DNA from: Delphinapterus leucas | Lineage: Eukaryota > Chordata > Mammalia > Artiodactyla > Monodontidae | DNA length: 64,000 bases | Direction of reading: 5' to 3' | Assembly (NCBI RefSeq): GCF_002288925.2 | Contig: NW_022098050.1 | Location: 8,745,322-8,809,321, forward strand | Shown here: piece after piece, positions 39,801 through 53,500 of the stretch | Layout of the letters: each line of letters begins with the position of its first letter | How positions within the stretch are numbered: the stretch's first letter is position 1 | Made by a program: the position numbers and the translations under genes | Notes under the pieces: model-generated | The model's database searches: none | What the model was told of the DNA's origin: nothing | The model's input: the letters and a program-made list of their open reading frames with translations, nothing else

Positions 39801-41524
39801 AGGGGGGCCATACTGGAAGATAAAAGTCAAATCAAGACGTAGTGGATGGCCTCTAAACACAAACATGCTCCTTTTGAGGGACTCAGGCGGGAAGAGGCAC
39901 CGTATGGTTCTTCTCTGCCATCCCGAGGAAGACAGGACACAGACTCCAGCCACCTTTCCCCATGCTTCCCCACCCGCTGAAGGCTGGTCTACACTCTCCC
40001 CCTCCTTCAAGGCCCTGATAAAGTCCCATCTTTCCCCCTGACCTCTCCCATCCTACTGGCCTGTCCCCAATTCAAACTTCCGTAGCACCGACCTCAGGGT
40101 TAAACCACTTTTTGTTGCTCTCTAATCACTTCATCGGCAGAGTCATCTTTAAACTCCAAAACGCCCTGATGGAGAAACCCTGCCTTGCCTTCTTTACTTG
40201 CTTAGCACCCTGCCTGATCCTGAGCAAGGACGCACTCGTTGGCAATGGAGTGCAGTCAGCCTCTAACAGAAACTGTGGCCCGGAGCAAGCCAAGGAGGGC
40301 ACTCCTCAGTTCCACCCGCACTGGAGGTGGTCCAGGCAGGAAATATCTGAACTAACTTATAGAAATTGATAGTGATCCGTTTATCCCATACACATGAGAA
40401 ATCTGAATCATGCCAGATCTGTGTGATATAAAATGTTTAAGTTTCAATGTGTGAACTTATGATGTGTGGGGTGTCAGTAAGCCACGTAACAAAGAAAAAA
40501 CAGTACATTTAGATGCAAACTCTCTCTTCGCTGCTTCCTAGCTACAGGACAGGGGGCCAGGCATTTATCTTCTCAGAACTTCAGTTGTGTCATCTAACCG
40601 CAGCAACAGTACTTACTCCTTGCTTTCTCAAAGGATGCTGTGAGTGTCAAGGGAACACCCACTGCTACTGTATCTCTCCTGAGAATGGAAGCTCCACAAA
40701 GCAGGATTTTATCCATTTTCTTTCTCACTGTAACCCCAGAGCTGGCACACAGCTGACACTTACTAAGTATTTGTTGAATGAACGAATAAATGAAGCAAGT
40801 GATGTCAAGGAACACTGCAAATGTCAGGTATGTCATTATTATTTTATATTTAGCCTATTTTTCAAAGCCATTCTAAAAACAGGCTTCCCTGGCACCTCCT
40901 GGCCACCTGCTGTGCATACGCCCAGAGTTCGCTCTGGGACAAATCCTGCCCCCGCCCCAAGAAGCAACACAGCAGGACTTCTGGCAGGAGACTCAGAGAA
41001 TCTGGAAGAGTCTCCTGTGATAAGCAAATAACCAGTGGTTGTTTGCATCAGAAATGAGCATTACAGTAATCTTTTCAGTAGCACTAAGAGTTAAGTTTCA
41101 AAATACTTTATCCAAATAAGAAATAAAATATAACATAGAGCTGTGAATAAGCCTTGATACTTTCACGTGTCCTATAGGTCCTTAGATAATGCTTTTTACT
41201 ATATTATCTCATTCAGTCTTTACAGTTATCTCAGGAGGGAAGCCTAGTTAACTGCACTTTAGAGATAGGGAAATATGCTCAGAGAGGTTAATGACTTGCC
41301 CAAGGTCACATAGCTGTTAAGTGGCAGACTCACAATTCTAACCCAGGTCTTCGGTCTCTGTGCCATTTCTGCTGCACCCAGGTTACATTAGCTCTCAAAT
41401 GGCCATAAACATGTGTACAAATCACTTGGACAACTCTTTTTTAATAGTAAAAATGCAAAAGCTATCATTGTTGCTAGCCAGTGGCTAGTTGCTGACTGGT
41501 GGCTACTCTCAGAAGAGTCACTCT

Positions 41525-41557
<33 letters not shown>

Positions 41558-44500
41558 GTGTGTGTGTGTGTATTCACAACCCAGACCAATACAATGGGAT
41601 CTCCTCAGTAGGCTACAGAGGCCAGAGGCCAGTGCCCTGCCCAAGGCCACGAGCAATCCTTTTACTAGAGAGTCATTTACCTTCATAAGACTCGTAGTGA
41701 ACTCAATGATGAATAGGTAGTTCTCTTGCATTTGACATTTTTCCTTTACTTGCCTCAAGCCCTGAATATTCCAACTCCAATTTGTCATATCCTCTATTAC
41801 TTTCATAGATGTACATTAATAGAGGGCACAAAGTGTAAGTTTTCTAAACACTTGCACTAATACATGGTGACTTGTCATCACACAGTCATAACACATGACA
41901 TTCCAGACAGTGAGTGACTAGAGTCTTCAGCCCACAAGCAAACTCGGAAAGCAGTCCATTGCTCACCTTAGGTACCTTTCTCCTCTGGAGGAACAATGAC
42001 ATAGCATCTCTTCCTGAGTTATGTGGCAATACTCCTTTGATTTCGATGGTATCATCAGACAGAAAGTAATGCAGGATGAGTTCTCTATGGTCCCCAAACA
42101 CTGAGCCTGAGTCGTCCCACAGGCAGAAGAAACGCAAAACCTTCCTATCATACTCAAGGAACTGTTTCAGAGTGTCAAAGGACTCATAGGGACGTAAGGG
42201 CTCCATGCAGTCTAGCTTCTGCCAATGGAGAAAAGGTTAATGAGAGTGGAAGTTTTTCCGTAGTTGCTTCTGGGATGCAAGCAATCAAAGAATATAAAGG
42301 TATCTTTTCTATAGACTATTCAGTTTCAACTAACAACATACATGATATACATATATAACCAGTTTCAACCTTAGAAATACAGACAATCAAGTATTAGGAA
42401 GCCTTTCGTTATTATTTTAACACACTAAAATATACTTCTATAATGTTTTTGAAAACTGACTTTTCTCAAAGACTTAAAATTCTTGTTTAAGAACAGACAA
42501 AACTAATATATGGTGACAGAAATTAGAACAGTTATTGCCTCTGAGGAGAGGACTGACTGGAAAGGGGGACAAGGGAACTCTCTGGGGTGATGGAAATATT
42601 CTCTATCTTGATTTTCGTGTTGGTTACTAAATTGTATACATTTTTAAAAACTTGTCAACGGGTATGCTTAAGATTTGTACATCCAAGTCTATGTTAATTA
42701 TATTTCAACCAAAAAATTCTTTTCACTGAAAATTCATATCTGTATATGCTTCTTACTCATCCAAAGATTTTTGTGAAGGTAAAAGAGAAGAAATATATTC
42801 ACAGTTTTATTTTGCTCAAAAGCTTTAGATAGTGAAGATCTGAAAGGCCATGGAAACAGGAGCAGAGCAAATGGAGAACTTCCCAATCTGTACAGAACTA
42901 CTGCGCGGGCTCTGGCCCCCAAATCAGGAAGCACTAGCTCGGCAGTCTTCTCAGCCCAACTCCTCTATTTGCAGAGTCTCAGCCCTGTCTTGGAGCAAAC
43001 CGCTCCCATTCTATCTAATGTAGCCTAATAGGATGGTTATATAAGGAAGTGCTCACTAGCAAGGGAGATGTAGTCCCACATCAGGTTATGTAATCTTACT
43101 TGTAAGTTCTCAAAATTTTGTATCTGTCCAGGGCAGTCTAGGTGCAGACTTATCCCAAGATAGTGGGGGAGACATGATGGCCTTTCCAGAGGCTCTTCAG
43201 TCTTATCCTTGATATTTAAATGAAATTACAAGATCTCTACTTTCAACGATTGAAAAATCTTTCTTTGGCATTAGAAGGCCTCTAAGAAATGCATTATTGA
43301 TTATATACCATCAAGGCTCTTTTCAGTTCAAGTTAAATTGTTTAATTTTAACTTTACATTTCAAGGCAGCAAACACTGGAGAAGTAAATGCATTAAAGTC
43401 AATATAAAAGCCTCTTACTAAACTCCTAATTTTCCACAGATTTCTATATTTATTGAAGAGCTTTCTCCCTGAGGGAATAAATGCTAAAACGATTCTCCCA
43501 ATCTGAAAGGAAATTATTTAAAACATTTCTTGGCTGTTCTTGGTATTTATTCCTGATTCCTGGAACAAAAGATTTTTTTCCTTATAAACTTATGAAATAA
43601 CACAGTGTTCTAAGTATTTCATATAATGCATCATCATTCACAAGCACTATCACATAATACCAGCTGTTAGTGAATGAGTGTAGCCAGAAGAAAAGGGTGG
43701 TAAATCATATAGATCCATTTCTTTTAGGTTCTCTCTTCTGGTTCTAAAGACTTTTGTATTTATCTAGACTCCTTCTTCTAGGGCATTTGGAAAAAGTAGA
43801 AATGAACCCAAACCATAAATCTCCTTGCACGCCAATACACACAAGTATAATGCCACAGGGATTTCACCTTAGATATTCCAGGATCAACAATATATATTTC
43901 TCAGGAGGGTTGTATGCCTACAGCATTAGAGGGTAATTCTGCTGGGGCTAGGAGGCAGGAATAGATGAATGATCCTACATGCGGCTTTTAACAAGAGATC
44001 AAAGCAGAATCAAAGGAGATTTTTATTCTAAATTTTATGTTATCTTTCTGCAAAGAAGTTAATTACAAGTTTTAGAAACAATAAAAATGAGACTAATCTA
44101 TAGGGATAGAAATGAGAACTGTGCTCATCCCTGGGTAGGGAGAAGGATAGATTGGAAAAAGGCATGCGGGAACTTTCTGGGGGGATGGAAATCTATACCA
44201 TGATTTCGGATGTGGATTACATGGGTGTATGCATTTGTTAAGACCCATCAAGCTGTATACTTAATTTCTGTGTATTTTCCTGTGTATAATCATACTTCAA
44301 TAAGAAGAGACACAAATGACAATAATGAAAATCAGGATAAGAAGCAAGAGATTTGAGTTCAAGGCCCAGCAAGAAGATTGGTGAGGTATGTGACCTTCCA
44401 CATGACACTTGCCCTTTTGGGTATTCAGATTTCTCTGTAAAACATAAAATTTGGGCCAGGGGATCATTAAAAAAAACTTTGGAAAGACTACAGTAACACT

Positions 44501-47500
44501 ACTAACACTGATTCTTTCCTCCCTACACTAGCTGGGGTCAGTCTTCGAAAACAAGCATCCTGTCATCATAGGAGTATGTCGAAATCATGGCCTTACTCAC
44601 TCCTGAACACCTCTGCATCTGATAATACCATAAAGGGAGCTGGGAGTCCCAAGGAAGAAGGAAAAAGGCATACCCAAAGGGTTCAGTAAATCGGTAGCAC
44701 AGGAGCAAAGATTTTCCCAGAGTTAGGCAACTAAAATGGGAAAAGAAAAGCCAGGTAAGTGTGGACCCAACTCTTTCACTGTCAGTGACCACAAAGCCAA
44801 TCACGGGCTCTAAGAAACCATCCCATGCGGGCAGCTCGCTGAAGACTCCTACTGCCTGGGAGGGAGAGTCTCCGTGGAGAGAAGTGGGGGCAGGGGCACA
44901 AAGTGAGCATCTCCTGCACCGAAGCCAACACCCAGCCTTCCCTCCAGCCCAGAGGAAAACAGGACAACTCCAGTGACCATGGTCCCCAAAGTTCTTTCAC
45001 ATCTGCATCAGGAGTACCAATACCCTTTACTGACTTTGAAGGGATTCTCATCTTGAAGATAAGAGTTCATGGATGAATCAACTTACCTCTCTCCGTGTCT
45101 TCAGGTAAGGATCTTCTGGACACTGTCCCGGGGGGTTTAATCTGACTCCTATTTTCTTCAAAAAGTTTTTTGTGAATGTATCACAGTCATAAATCTTGAA
45201 TGTCCGACCATAAAAGACAATGTCTATGTTGATATTAAAACGATGCACAGAATAAAACCGATCCTCATCAGGAGGCGGCAGAGAAATCCGATGACGCCGG
45301 ATAAAAATTCCTACGGTGTGAAATAAAACACAATTGTTTCATCGGGTGGCTCACCAGAAAGACATCACAGTACATCTTTATAACAACTCTGAATGCTTTC
45401 CCACCACAGTGAAGCGGGCAAAGGGTTGGTTCTTGGAGAAGTAGCATCAGTATGTTCAAACTCTCAGGGTGCCAGAGGGAGCTGAGACTTCTGAGGCCCA
45501 GGGTAATTTGACCAGCCTTGCATGTTGTTAGAGTTGCCTAAGTGGTACTAGGGTTTACTCTATTAAAGTAAACCATAAAGACTAGGGCAGGGGGAAGGAG
45601 GAGCGGGTATGAACAGAGTGACCTAATGTGCCAGACACTACCATCATGTCTTTTCCCAAAACAAGCATGCTCACTTTCACCCACTAGCACTCAACGTGAG
45701 CACAGTACGCAAGGAACTAAGACCCCAAAGCAGAGTACTCACAAAAATGCACACTCTTGGTTGAAAAAAGTAATCTAATGAGCTTCACTGTGGTAGATGC
45801 CGACACCATGATTTACAGCTTCTATAAGCATGAATAACTTTATGCTGCTTTGAAGCTTCTTGGAATCTTCTTCCCTCTACCAACCTCTTCTCCCACCTTC
45901 TTCCTCTATAGACTCTGTCCACCACCACCCATCCACTCCCCCAAAGTGAGAGTTATCACAGGCTTCATAGTTTTAACCAGTGCTCTGGGCTAAAGGTTCT
46001 GGATCCCATCCCCTCTTCTACTTCCAACCCTATGATGCCCATTCACTTCTCCTCTTTAGAATATGGACTCAGGGTTGCCAAGTACACCCAAATGGCAATT
46101 AGCCACTGGAGGTAAAAAGGCTCGCTAACTAGATGAAGGTACCAACTACACCACACCATACCAGCCAACTTACCCAAGCACTGCTGAAACCTGTTGTCAA
46201 GAAGTGTTTAGGGTTTGAGAGTTTATCCTACTTTCAAGCTAGCAAGTTAGCCTGCCACAATTTCATGGATGCTGGCAGAAGACATGAGATGCTTTGGTTA
46301 GAGACAAAGGGCAGTTTATTACTCACAGTAATAACAGTACCCAGAACATCAGCATTTTTGTACCAGTTTCCTGAGCCCCGATTCCCACAGGGTGACACAA
46401 CAAGGGCCAGGTAACTTCTGCACATGCAGTAGGTTACACATTATAGGACAGAAACCCTGAGATGAGAGAACCTGAATCTATTATAAGGGCAATAAGCATC
46501 CCTCCCTTTTGTCTCAGAGGGAGAAATGAACTTTGTTGGACTGGACAGTAAACATGTCTGCCTTTTGTTCTAGAGGGAGACACCACCTCTATGTTCCAAG
46601 GCTGTGAGCAAACCTGCACTTTGCTCCAGAAGGAGAGACTATCTTTGTCTTCCAAAGCTGTGTGCTATATAAACATCCTTGAAAAGATAATCCAGAACAA
46701 AGAGCAGACAGTGTCTCTGCTTGCAAGATCCACAGAAATGCAAGATACCTGTGGAGAATTGTCTCTCAACCTCTGTAAACTGACTTAAGCCTGAGAATCT
46801 ACTCCAGGAGCAAAGACAAAAGGAGAAAAGACAAGCAGAGCAAACTGAGGGTCTAATGGTTCAAGAAAAATTGGCTTGTGTGACCTGTGTATGGAGGCAT
46901 TTTAGTATAAAGATGTCAAGCAATCTTCTTCACATTTTGTATAACACTGAGAATGGTGCCTTTTCCCAAAGTCTAGAAATACTTCGAAATTATTCATTCC
47001 TTATTCATTAAGGAATAGTTAATGAATATCTTTATGTGCCAGGAACTGTGTTGAGCTCTGTTCCATTATTCTACTAATCATCTTTTCACTCTGTTGAGGG
47101 GAAATTAACTAAAATCCTTTTCATCTTCTTTTCTTTGTAGCAATTTTTAATTACTCGGTACATTAAAGTAAAATAATATAACTATAAAATTAGAACTGGC
47201 CTAGAATATTTTAAAATGTACTACATAAAAGATGATATAACTTTACGGCAAAAAATTATACTTCAATTAGCCCTTAATTCATGCCACTGAAAACAGTATG
47301 CAAATTATTTAATCATTCAAGATGAGACATTTAGAACAAATTGCATACTAAACACCCATAAAAGCATGGGCATTTCAGGTATTTTTCACGAACCATTATA
47401 TATCTCGTTAAAAATACTTATATTGGGCTTCCCTGGTGGCGCAGTGGTTGGGGGGTCCACCTGCCGATGCAGGGGACACGGGTTCGTGCCCGGGTCCGGG

Positions 47501-50500
47501 AGGATCCCACGTGCCGCGGAGCAGCTGGGCCCGTGAGCCATGGCCGCTGAGCCTGCGCGTCCGGAGCCTGTGCTCCGCAACGGGAGAGGCCACAACAGTG
47601 AGAGGCCCACATATGGCAAAAAAAATAAAAAATAAAAAAACTTATATTGTGACAGTTTTTAAAATATATGAAATTTATTCAACAGCCAAGAGCTTCTTTA
47701 GGAATTCCATCTATCTTGCATTTGTACTTCACTATAAAAATTCAAATAAGCAAATTAGTGCTGATTTCTGTTCAGTAAGACTTCAAATAGAAATCCTATA
47801 TTTTTCTAGGTGGGAAGAACTGGCCCACCCACTGAGCTTTTAAATAGTAATCATCATCATAGCCCTAGGATATGCTTTCATATATTTTTCTCATTTAATC
47901 TTCAATAATCCCACCAGGCAGATAATGCATGAAATACAAATATTCAGTTTATGGATGAGAAAACCAAAGCTCAGGATGGTTAAGTGACGTGCCCAAGGTC
48001 ATGCACTCACAAATAGCAGAAAAAGATCTCGAACCTGGGGTTTTCAAGCTCTAAGTAAATACCATTACTTTCCACAGTTTGCACTGAACTGTATCTCACT
48101 GTATGACAGCCACAAATCACTTAAGTGAAGGAGGGGAGGGAGTGTCTTAGGCAAAACAGGATAGAAATGGGGAGAAGAGCGGCCAGATACCGTGAAACAG
48201 AGATGATGGAGCTGCTCTTCCAAAAGAACAGCCTCTCTCTTCTCTAAGAGTAAATTTCTGGAGAGGGCCCACTTGCCAGCGGCAGCAATCCCCCGCCAGG
48301 GTCAACACCACTGTCACCTGTCCCCGCCCCCCCCCAGGAGCCTGCATATCTGCAACGTCCACACTCTTCCTTATCTTAGGTCCCACACTCCTCTCACTAG
48401 ATGGTTCTCAGAAGAGGCCAGGGAAGTTCTTTGTGGTAACAGAAGAGAGTCCTGACCATTCATGGATTGGAAAGAGAAGGCAGGTCTAACACTAAACAAG
48501 AAAATTTTAATAACGAGAAATCCAAAGTCACAATCCCATGTTAATCAGAAAAGTAACGTGGGCATTTGAAATGTAGTTACACATGAGAGTTTTCAAAAAT
48601 ACATCTGTGGGACCTCTCAACTGTGCCCTTTGGGAATTAAAATGTCTCTTTATTGGTATTTGTATGCTTATAGTTTTCCATGATAAGTGGCAGAAACTCT
48701 ACCAGCAGAAGTTTGTTCTGGAATATCAAAGAAATATGCAGGATGCCATGTCTCTGGCACACATTGAAGAGCACCCAAGACCATCAAGATATATAAATAA
48801 AAATAACATTACAAAATGGAGAAACAATAACAAGAGCACTATATCTGCCCTTGAAATGTTCAGATATTTATCTTCTTAATTGGTCCATAAAGACAATTTG
48901 GGCAGATGTCCAGGCATCAGGTGTCTGCTTTTAAGCTCTTCTTTATCTTCATATTTCTCATCTCTCTTTCTTTTTAAAGGCCCTGTTATCTGATTATACT
49001 CTGCAAGCTTTAACTTTCTAACACTCCCCTGTGGTTTAGATCAAAATGATGATATATCCATTTATGTTTAATGCGTTTTCATTTCATTCAGTTCGGAATT
49101 GCTTTAGATCTTTGCTCATACCACTAAATTTAGTTTTTAGGAATTCACCTTCAAGAATTAAGACTCCAACCTCTTACTTCTATCTTAAGTATGTTTAGTT
49201 CATTTTAGTAACACTGCAGACCTAGGGTACATCCAAGTCTAGAGGCAGGTATTTCTTAGGTGAATGAATATACGAGTGGAATTGCCACTTGTCATCATGT
49301 GTATCCTAAAAATACTAAGACCATTCACTGTGATCAGCCATGATAGAGTATCTTTTCCTCTTATGCTCACTATAATTCCTTCACTAAAATTACTATTCCA
49401 TTTCTATTTTTATAAAATGTCATCTTTGTGGAGTTTGATTTAATGAGAATAACTTTTTAAATATAGCTAACTTGACACTTGCCTTGCAGCAAAAGAATAA
49501 AAATTTTTGAATTCCATATCTCTGATCACAGTAAGAAACAATAATCCTATGCATCTCCCCCTACCCACTGAATGAGTCCCAAATGACAGCCTGTTGGGTA
49601 TTCTGTCCTCTTGCTCTTGCACTACCACCTTCTTGCCTAGTTTTCCTTATACACTCTATGATCTGCTCCCAGTACCTCCCAACTCCTCGCCTCACCACTT
49701 TCCTACCTCTTTACCTCATGCTGTTCCTTTTGACTAATGTGCCTACCTCTTCCAACTTTATCTGGAGGAACTTTTGAGGTACCACTCAAATGCCTTATTC
49801 TCTAATGGATACTGGCATTTCTTCCTCTGATCCCTCAAAGTACCTCATAGCATTCATGATGACTACACTGTGTTATGGACATTGTCTGTCATATTCCTTT
49901 CCTTTTTTCCTCCCTCCCTCCCTCCTTCTTCCTTTCTTCATCAAATTTACTGAGCAGCCATCATGCACCAAGCACCTATCTTCACAGTGACTTACCTCCA
50001 CTCCTATACTCCACTCTGCTCCATTCAGCGACAGTTCTCTCCGCAAAGTCCACCCTCTGGGGTTGCCAGATTTACCGAACTGAAAAGCGAGATGCCTGGT
50101 TAAATTTGAATTCCAGATAAACAATGAATAATTTTTAGTATAAGTATGTCCCGTGTCATATTTGGGGCACAGTTATACTAAGAACTTCAAATTTAACCAG
50201 GTATCCTGTATTTTATCTGGTAACTCTACTACCATCCCACAATTCCACTTTATGGGATGCATACTTATTAGATATAGCATATGCCCAATATAAATAAATG
50301 ACTTCTATTTTGTGATTTTATATATATATGAAATACTACCCCGTTGAGGGGCCAAAACAAGTCACTAGTGGAGATCAGTATTCTTAACCAAGGATGCACT
50401 GAAAATCAAGTAGAAGCCATTTCTTTTTCTTCCTTCCTTCCTTTTTTTTTTTTTTTGTTTGGCCGCACCTCGCAGCATGTGGGATCTTAGTTCCCTGACC

Positions 50501-53500
50501 AGGGATCAAATCCAGGCCCCCTGCATTGGGAGCATGGAGTCTTAACCACTGGACTGCCAGGGAAGTCCCAGAAGCCATTTCTTGACCCCAGGCCTACAGA
50601 ATCAGAAATTCTGCGGGTGGGCCAGGAGATTCTGATGATTGCTCTCCACTGAGAACAACTGGTACAGACCTTACCAGAAAATCATGGCATGTTTCTAACG
50701 GCTATCCTTTCTTTAGTATAGCTTAGTTGGGACTTGGCAGCATTTGACAAACAGTTGTTCTGTTAGACAATCGGAGGTAAAACTACTAGGATTAACCTCT
50801 GACATTCCTGGCTTGGCATAACATCGTTTTAACTATATTCCAGTAGAACAGCAACAAATTCTATGAATATAACACATCTAACCCAAAAGAGAATGATGTC
50901 CTGGCAAGAAATGAAAGCAAGCCTCGACATACATCAGTGACTTGACTTTTCACACACATATATCTCTCTGCCAACAAGGATTCGTGAATATGTTGTTCTG
51001 ATGAGAAGCTACACAGAACTGAATGCCTATTTTGGCACCACGCTAAGGGATGCCTCTTTTATTTCTGGCTTATTCCAAACTCCCCCTCCCTAAAAAAATT
51101 ACATGATAGGAGAGGCAACTAAGAAGGGAGGCTATAATTCATCCAGGTGCACTAATTTCTGAATGGTCAGCTCTACAAAAAAAAAAAACAACAAAAAACA
51201 GGTGCACCCGACCTTCCAGTTCATTGGGAAAATATCAAAACCCTATGGAAGTAACAGGAGTGCCATCAGTGCCCAGCACCTAAATGTGACCCCTAACCCC
51301 TTCTGAGGGCCCACAGGCACATGAAAAGCAGTCCCAGGCCACTCAAGACACAACTGAGTGTCCCCATCCCAATGAGGTCTGAGCCCCTGGCTCAGTAAGC
51401 TCATTTCTTTTTTCCCAATCGTTTAATTTAGGAAAGCCTGAAGAAGGCATTTCAATGAACTTCCAAAGTTTCCTCTGTCCTAACAGACCTTCCTTAACAA
51501 GAATCATCATATTAATTAATTAATTAATATTTCAAGAGGGACCGGTTTCTCTCTAAACAAAACTTGATGGTAGAGTGGTTATTTGTGTTTGCTTTCCACA
51601 GGAACTGCTAGAGCCTGCCAAGTATCTCCACTCTGCTGACAAATTCAGTCTCATTACATATCGTGATTACTAATGTATTCTGTACATACCCCCTGAGCTG
51701 TGTCTCACTCAAGGAAATGTCCGGATCAGAGTGAGCCCATCAGAAATTCTGAAAATTTCAAAAGAGACTTTAAAATTGTCTTCTCCTAAGGTTTTTTTCC
51801 CCCTGAGTCTTTATGAATAACATTCCCTCCTACTTACATAAAAATTATTTTCAAGTAAATCATTATAACTATCTTCAATCTGCCTTTGGAATCTGCCTAT
51901 GTGAGATTTGAAATCAAGAGGCTGAAAGAATCAAGAAGTCTTAATAAAAGCCTTTCCAAGATCCTCATAGAGGAGGTATTTCATTTTTCTTCTTGGAGTT
52001 TAATAAAACTAAGATTCACTGGACAGGGGCCAGTGAGCTACAGGAATATGAACTTTTGCCTTAAAAGTAATAAAAATAAAAACATAATGCAAGTCACTAA
52101 TGCAGGTTCAGGATGTCGTATGACCTCCAGTCCATCACTTGTGTAAATCTGATGTCATGTGGGGAAGGTAATCAAAAAATAAGCAAAGCCGGGCTTCCCT
52201 GGTGGCGCAGTGGTTGAGAGTCCGCCTGCCGATGCAGGGGACGTGGGTTCGTGCCCCGGTCTGGGAAGATGCCACGTGCCGCGGAGCGGCTGGGCCCGTG
52301 AGCCATGGCCGCTGAGCCTGCGCATCCGGAGCCTGTGCTCCGCAACGGGAGAGGCCACAACAGTGAGAGGCCCGCGTACCGCAAAAAAACAAAACAAAAC
52401 AAAACAAAAAATAAGCAAAGCTTAGTTAGGGAATATCAGAGTAAAGCATTTAAGTGAAAATGTATAAAAAAATATTTTTTTGCTAAAGCAGTAATGTCAC
52501 TTACCTAAACAAATGCACTTAGGCAAAACAGATGTTCATAGAAATTAAAAGTTGTCAATTTTCTTAATGTTTTGAAATAATTCTTTAAACATTTTCTAAT
52601 ACATTACTGTCAATATTTAAAAACTGCATTATATATGTTTAAAATGACCCTAAAGAGTATAAAGACCTACAAATATCATATGATACTGCTTATATGTGGA
52701 ATCTTAAAAAATGGTACAAATGAACTTATTTACAAAACAGAAATAGAGTCACAGATATAGAAAACAATCTTATGGTTAGCAGCGGGGAAAGGGGGGGAAG
52801 GGATAAATTGGGAGATTGGGATTGACATATACACACTACTATATATAAAAGAGATAACTAATAAGGACAGCACATGGAACTCTACTCAATACTCCATAAT
52901 GACCTACATGGGAAAAGAATCTACAAAAGAGTGGATATATGTATATGTATAACTGATTCACTTTGCTGTATACCTGAAACTAACACAACATTGTAAATCA
53001 ACTAGACTCCAATAAAAACTTTTTTAAAAAGTATAAAGACCTCTTGTCCCTCTACAAAATAAAATATCACATTTCCAACTTTAAAAGTTTTTAACTTTAA
53101 CTTTAAAGTTCCAACTTTAAAAGTGAAAATCTTTCCTTAAATATCAAAGCATTTCCATATTTCCTAAAAGATTTATCATTAAGCCACAAATTCTCCAAAT
53201 AAAAGCCAGGGAGTAGATATTGTATCAGCTGGAACACAAAGAATCATGAGGACAGTTCATACTGCCTCCCCATACCAATCCTCACCTGCTCCTCCCACCA
53301 GTAAAACCAAGCACAACACTAAATCAAATCTTCTTCCTCTTTCCACCACCTCAACAGTGGCTCTCTCCCAACGTGGTACAATAGCCTGATTCTGCTCATG
53401 ATCTGGGCACCCCTGATTCCCAATCCACAACTCCAGTGTCGACTTTTTTCCTGAGAACACATCCTAAGGCTCTACCTGCCTTGTGGGCAACACCATACAG

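Noticed and set aside
41413..41806. ORFs rich in Cys-Val or Thr-His
   Set aside because: Artefacts of reading through a GT microsatellite.
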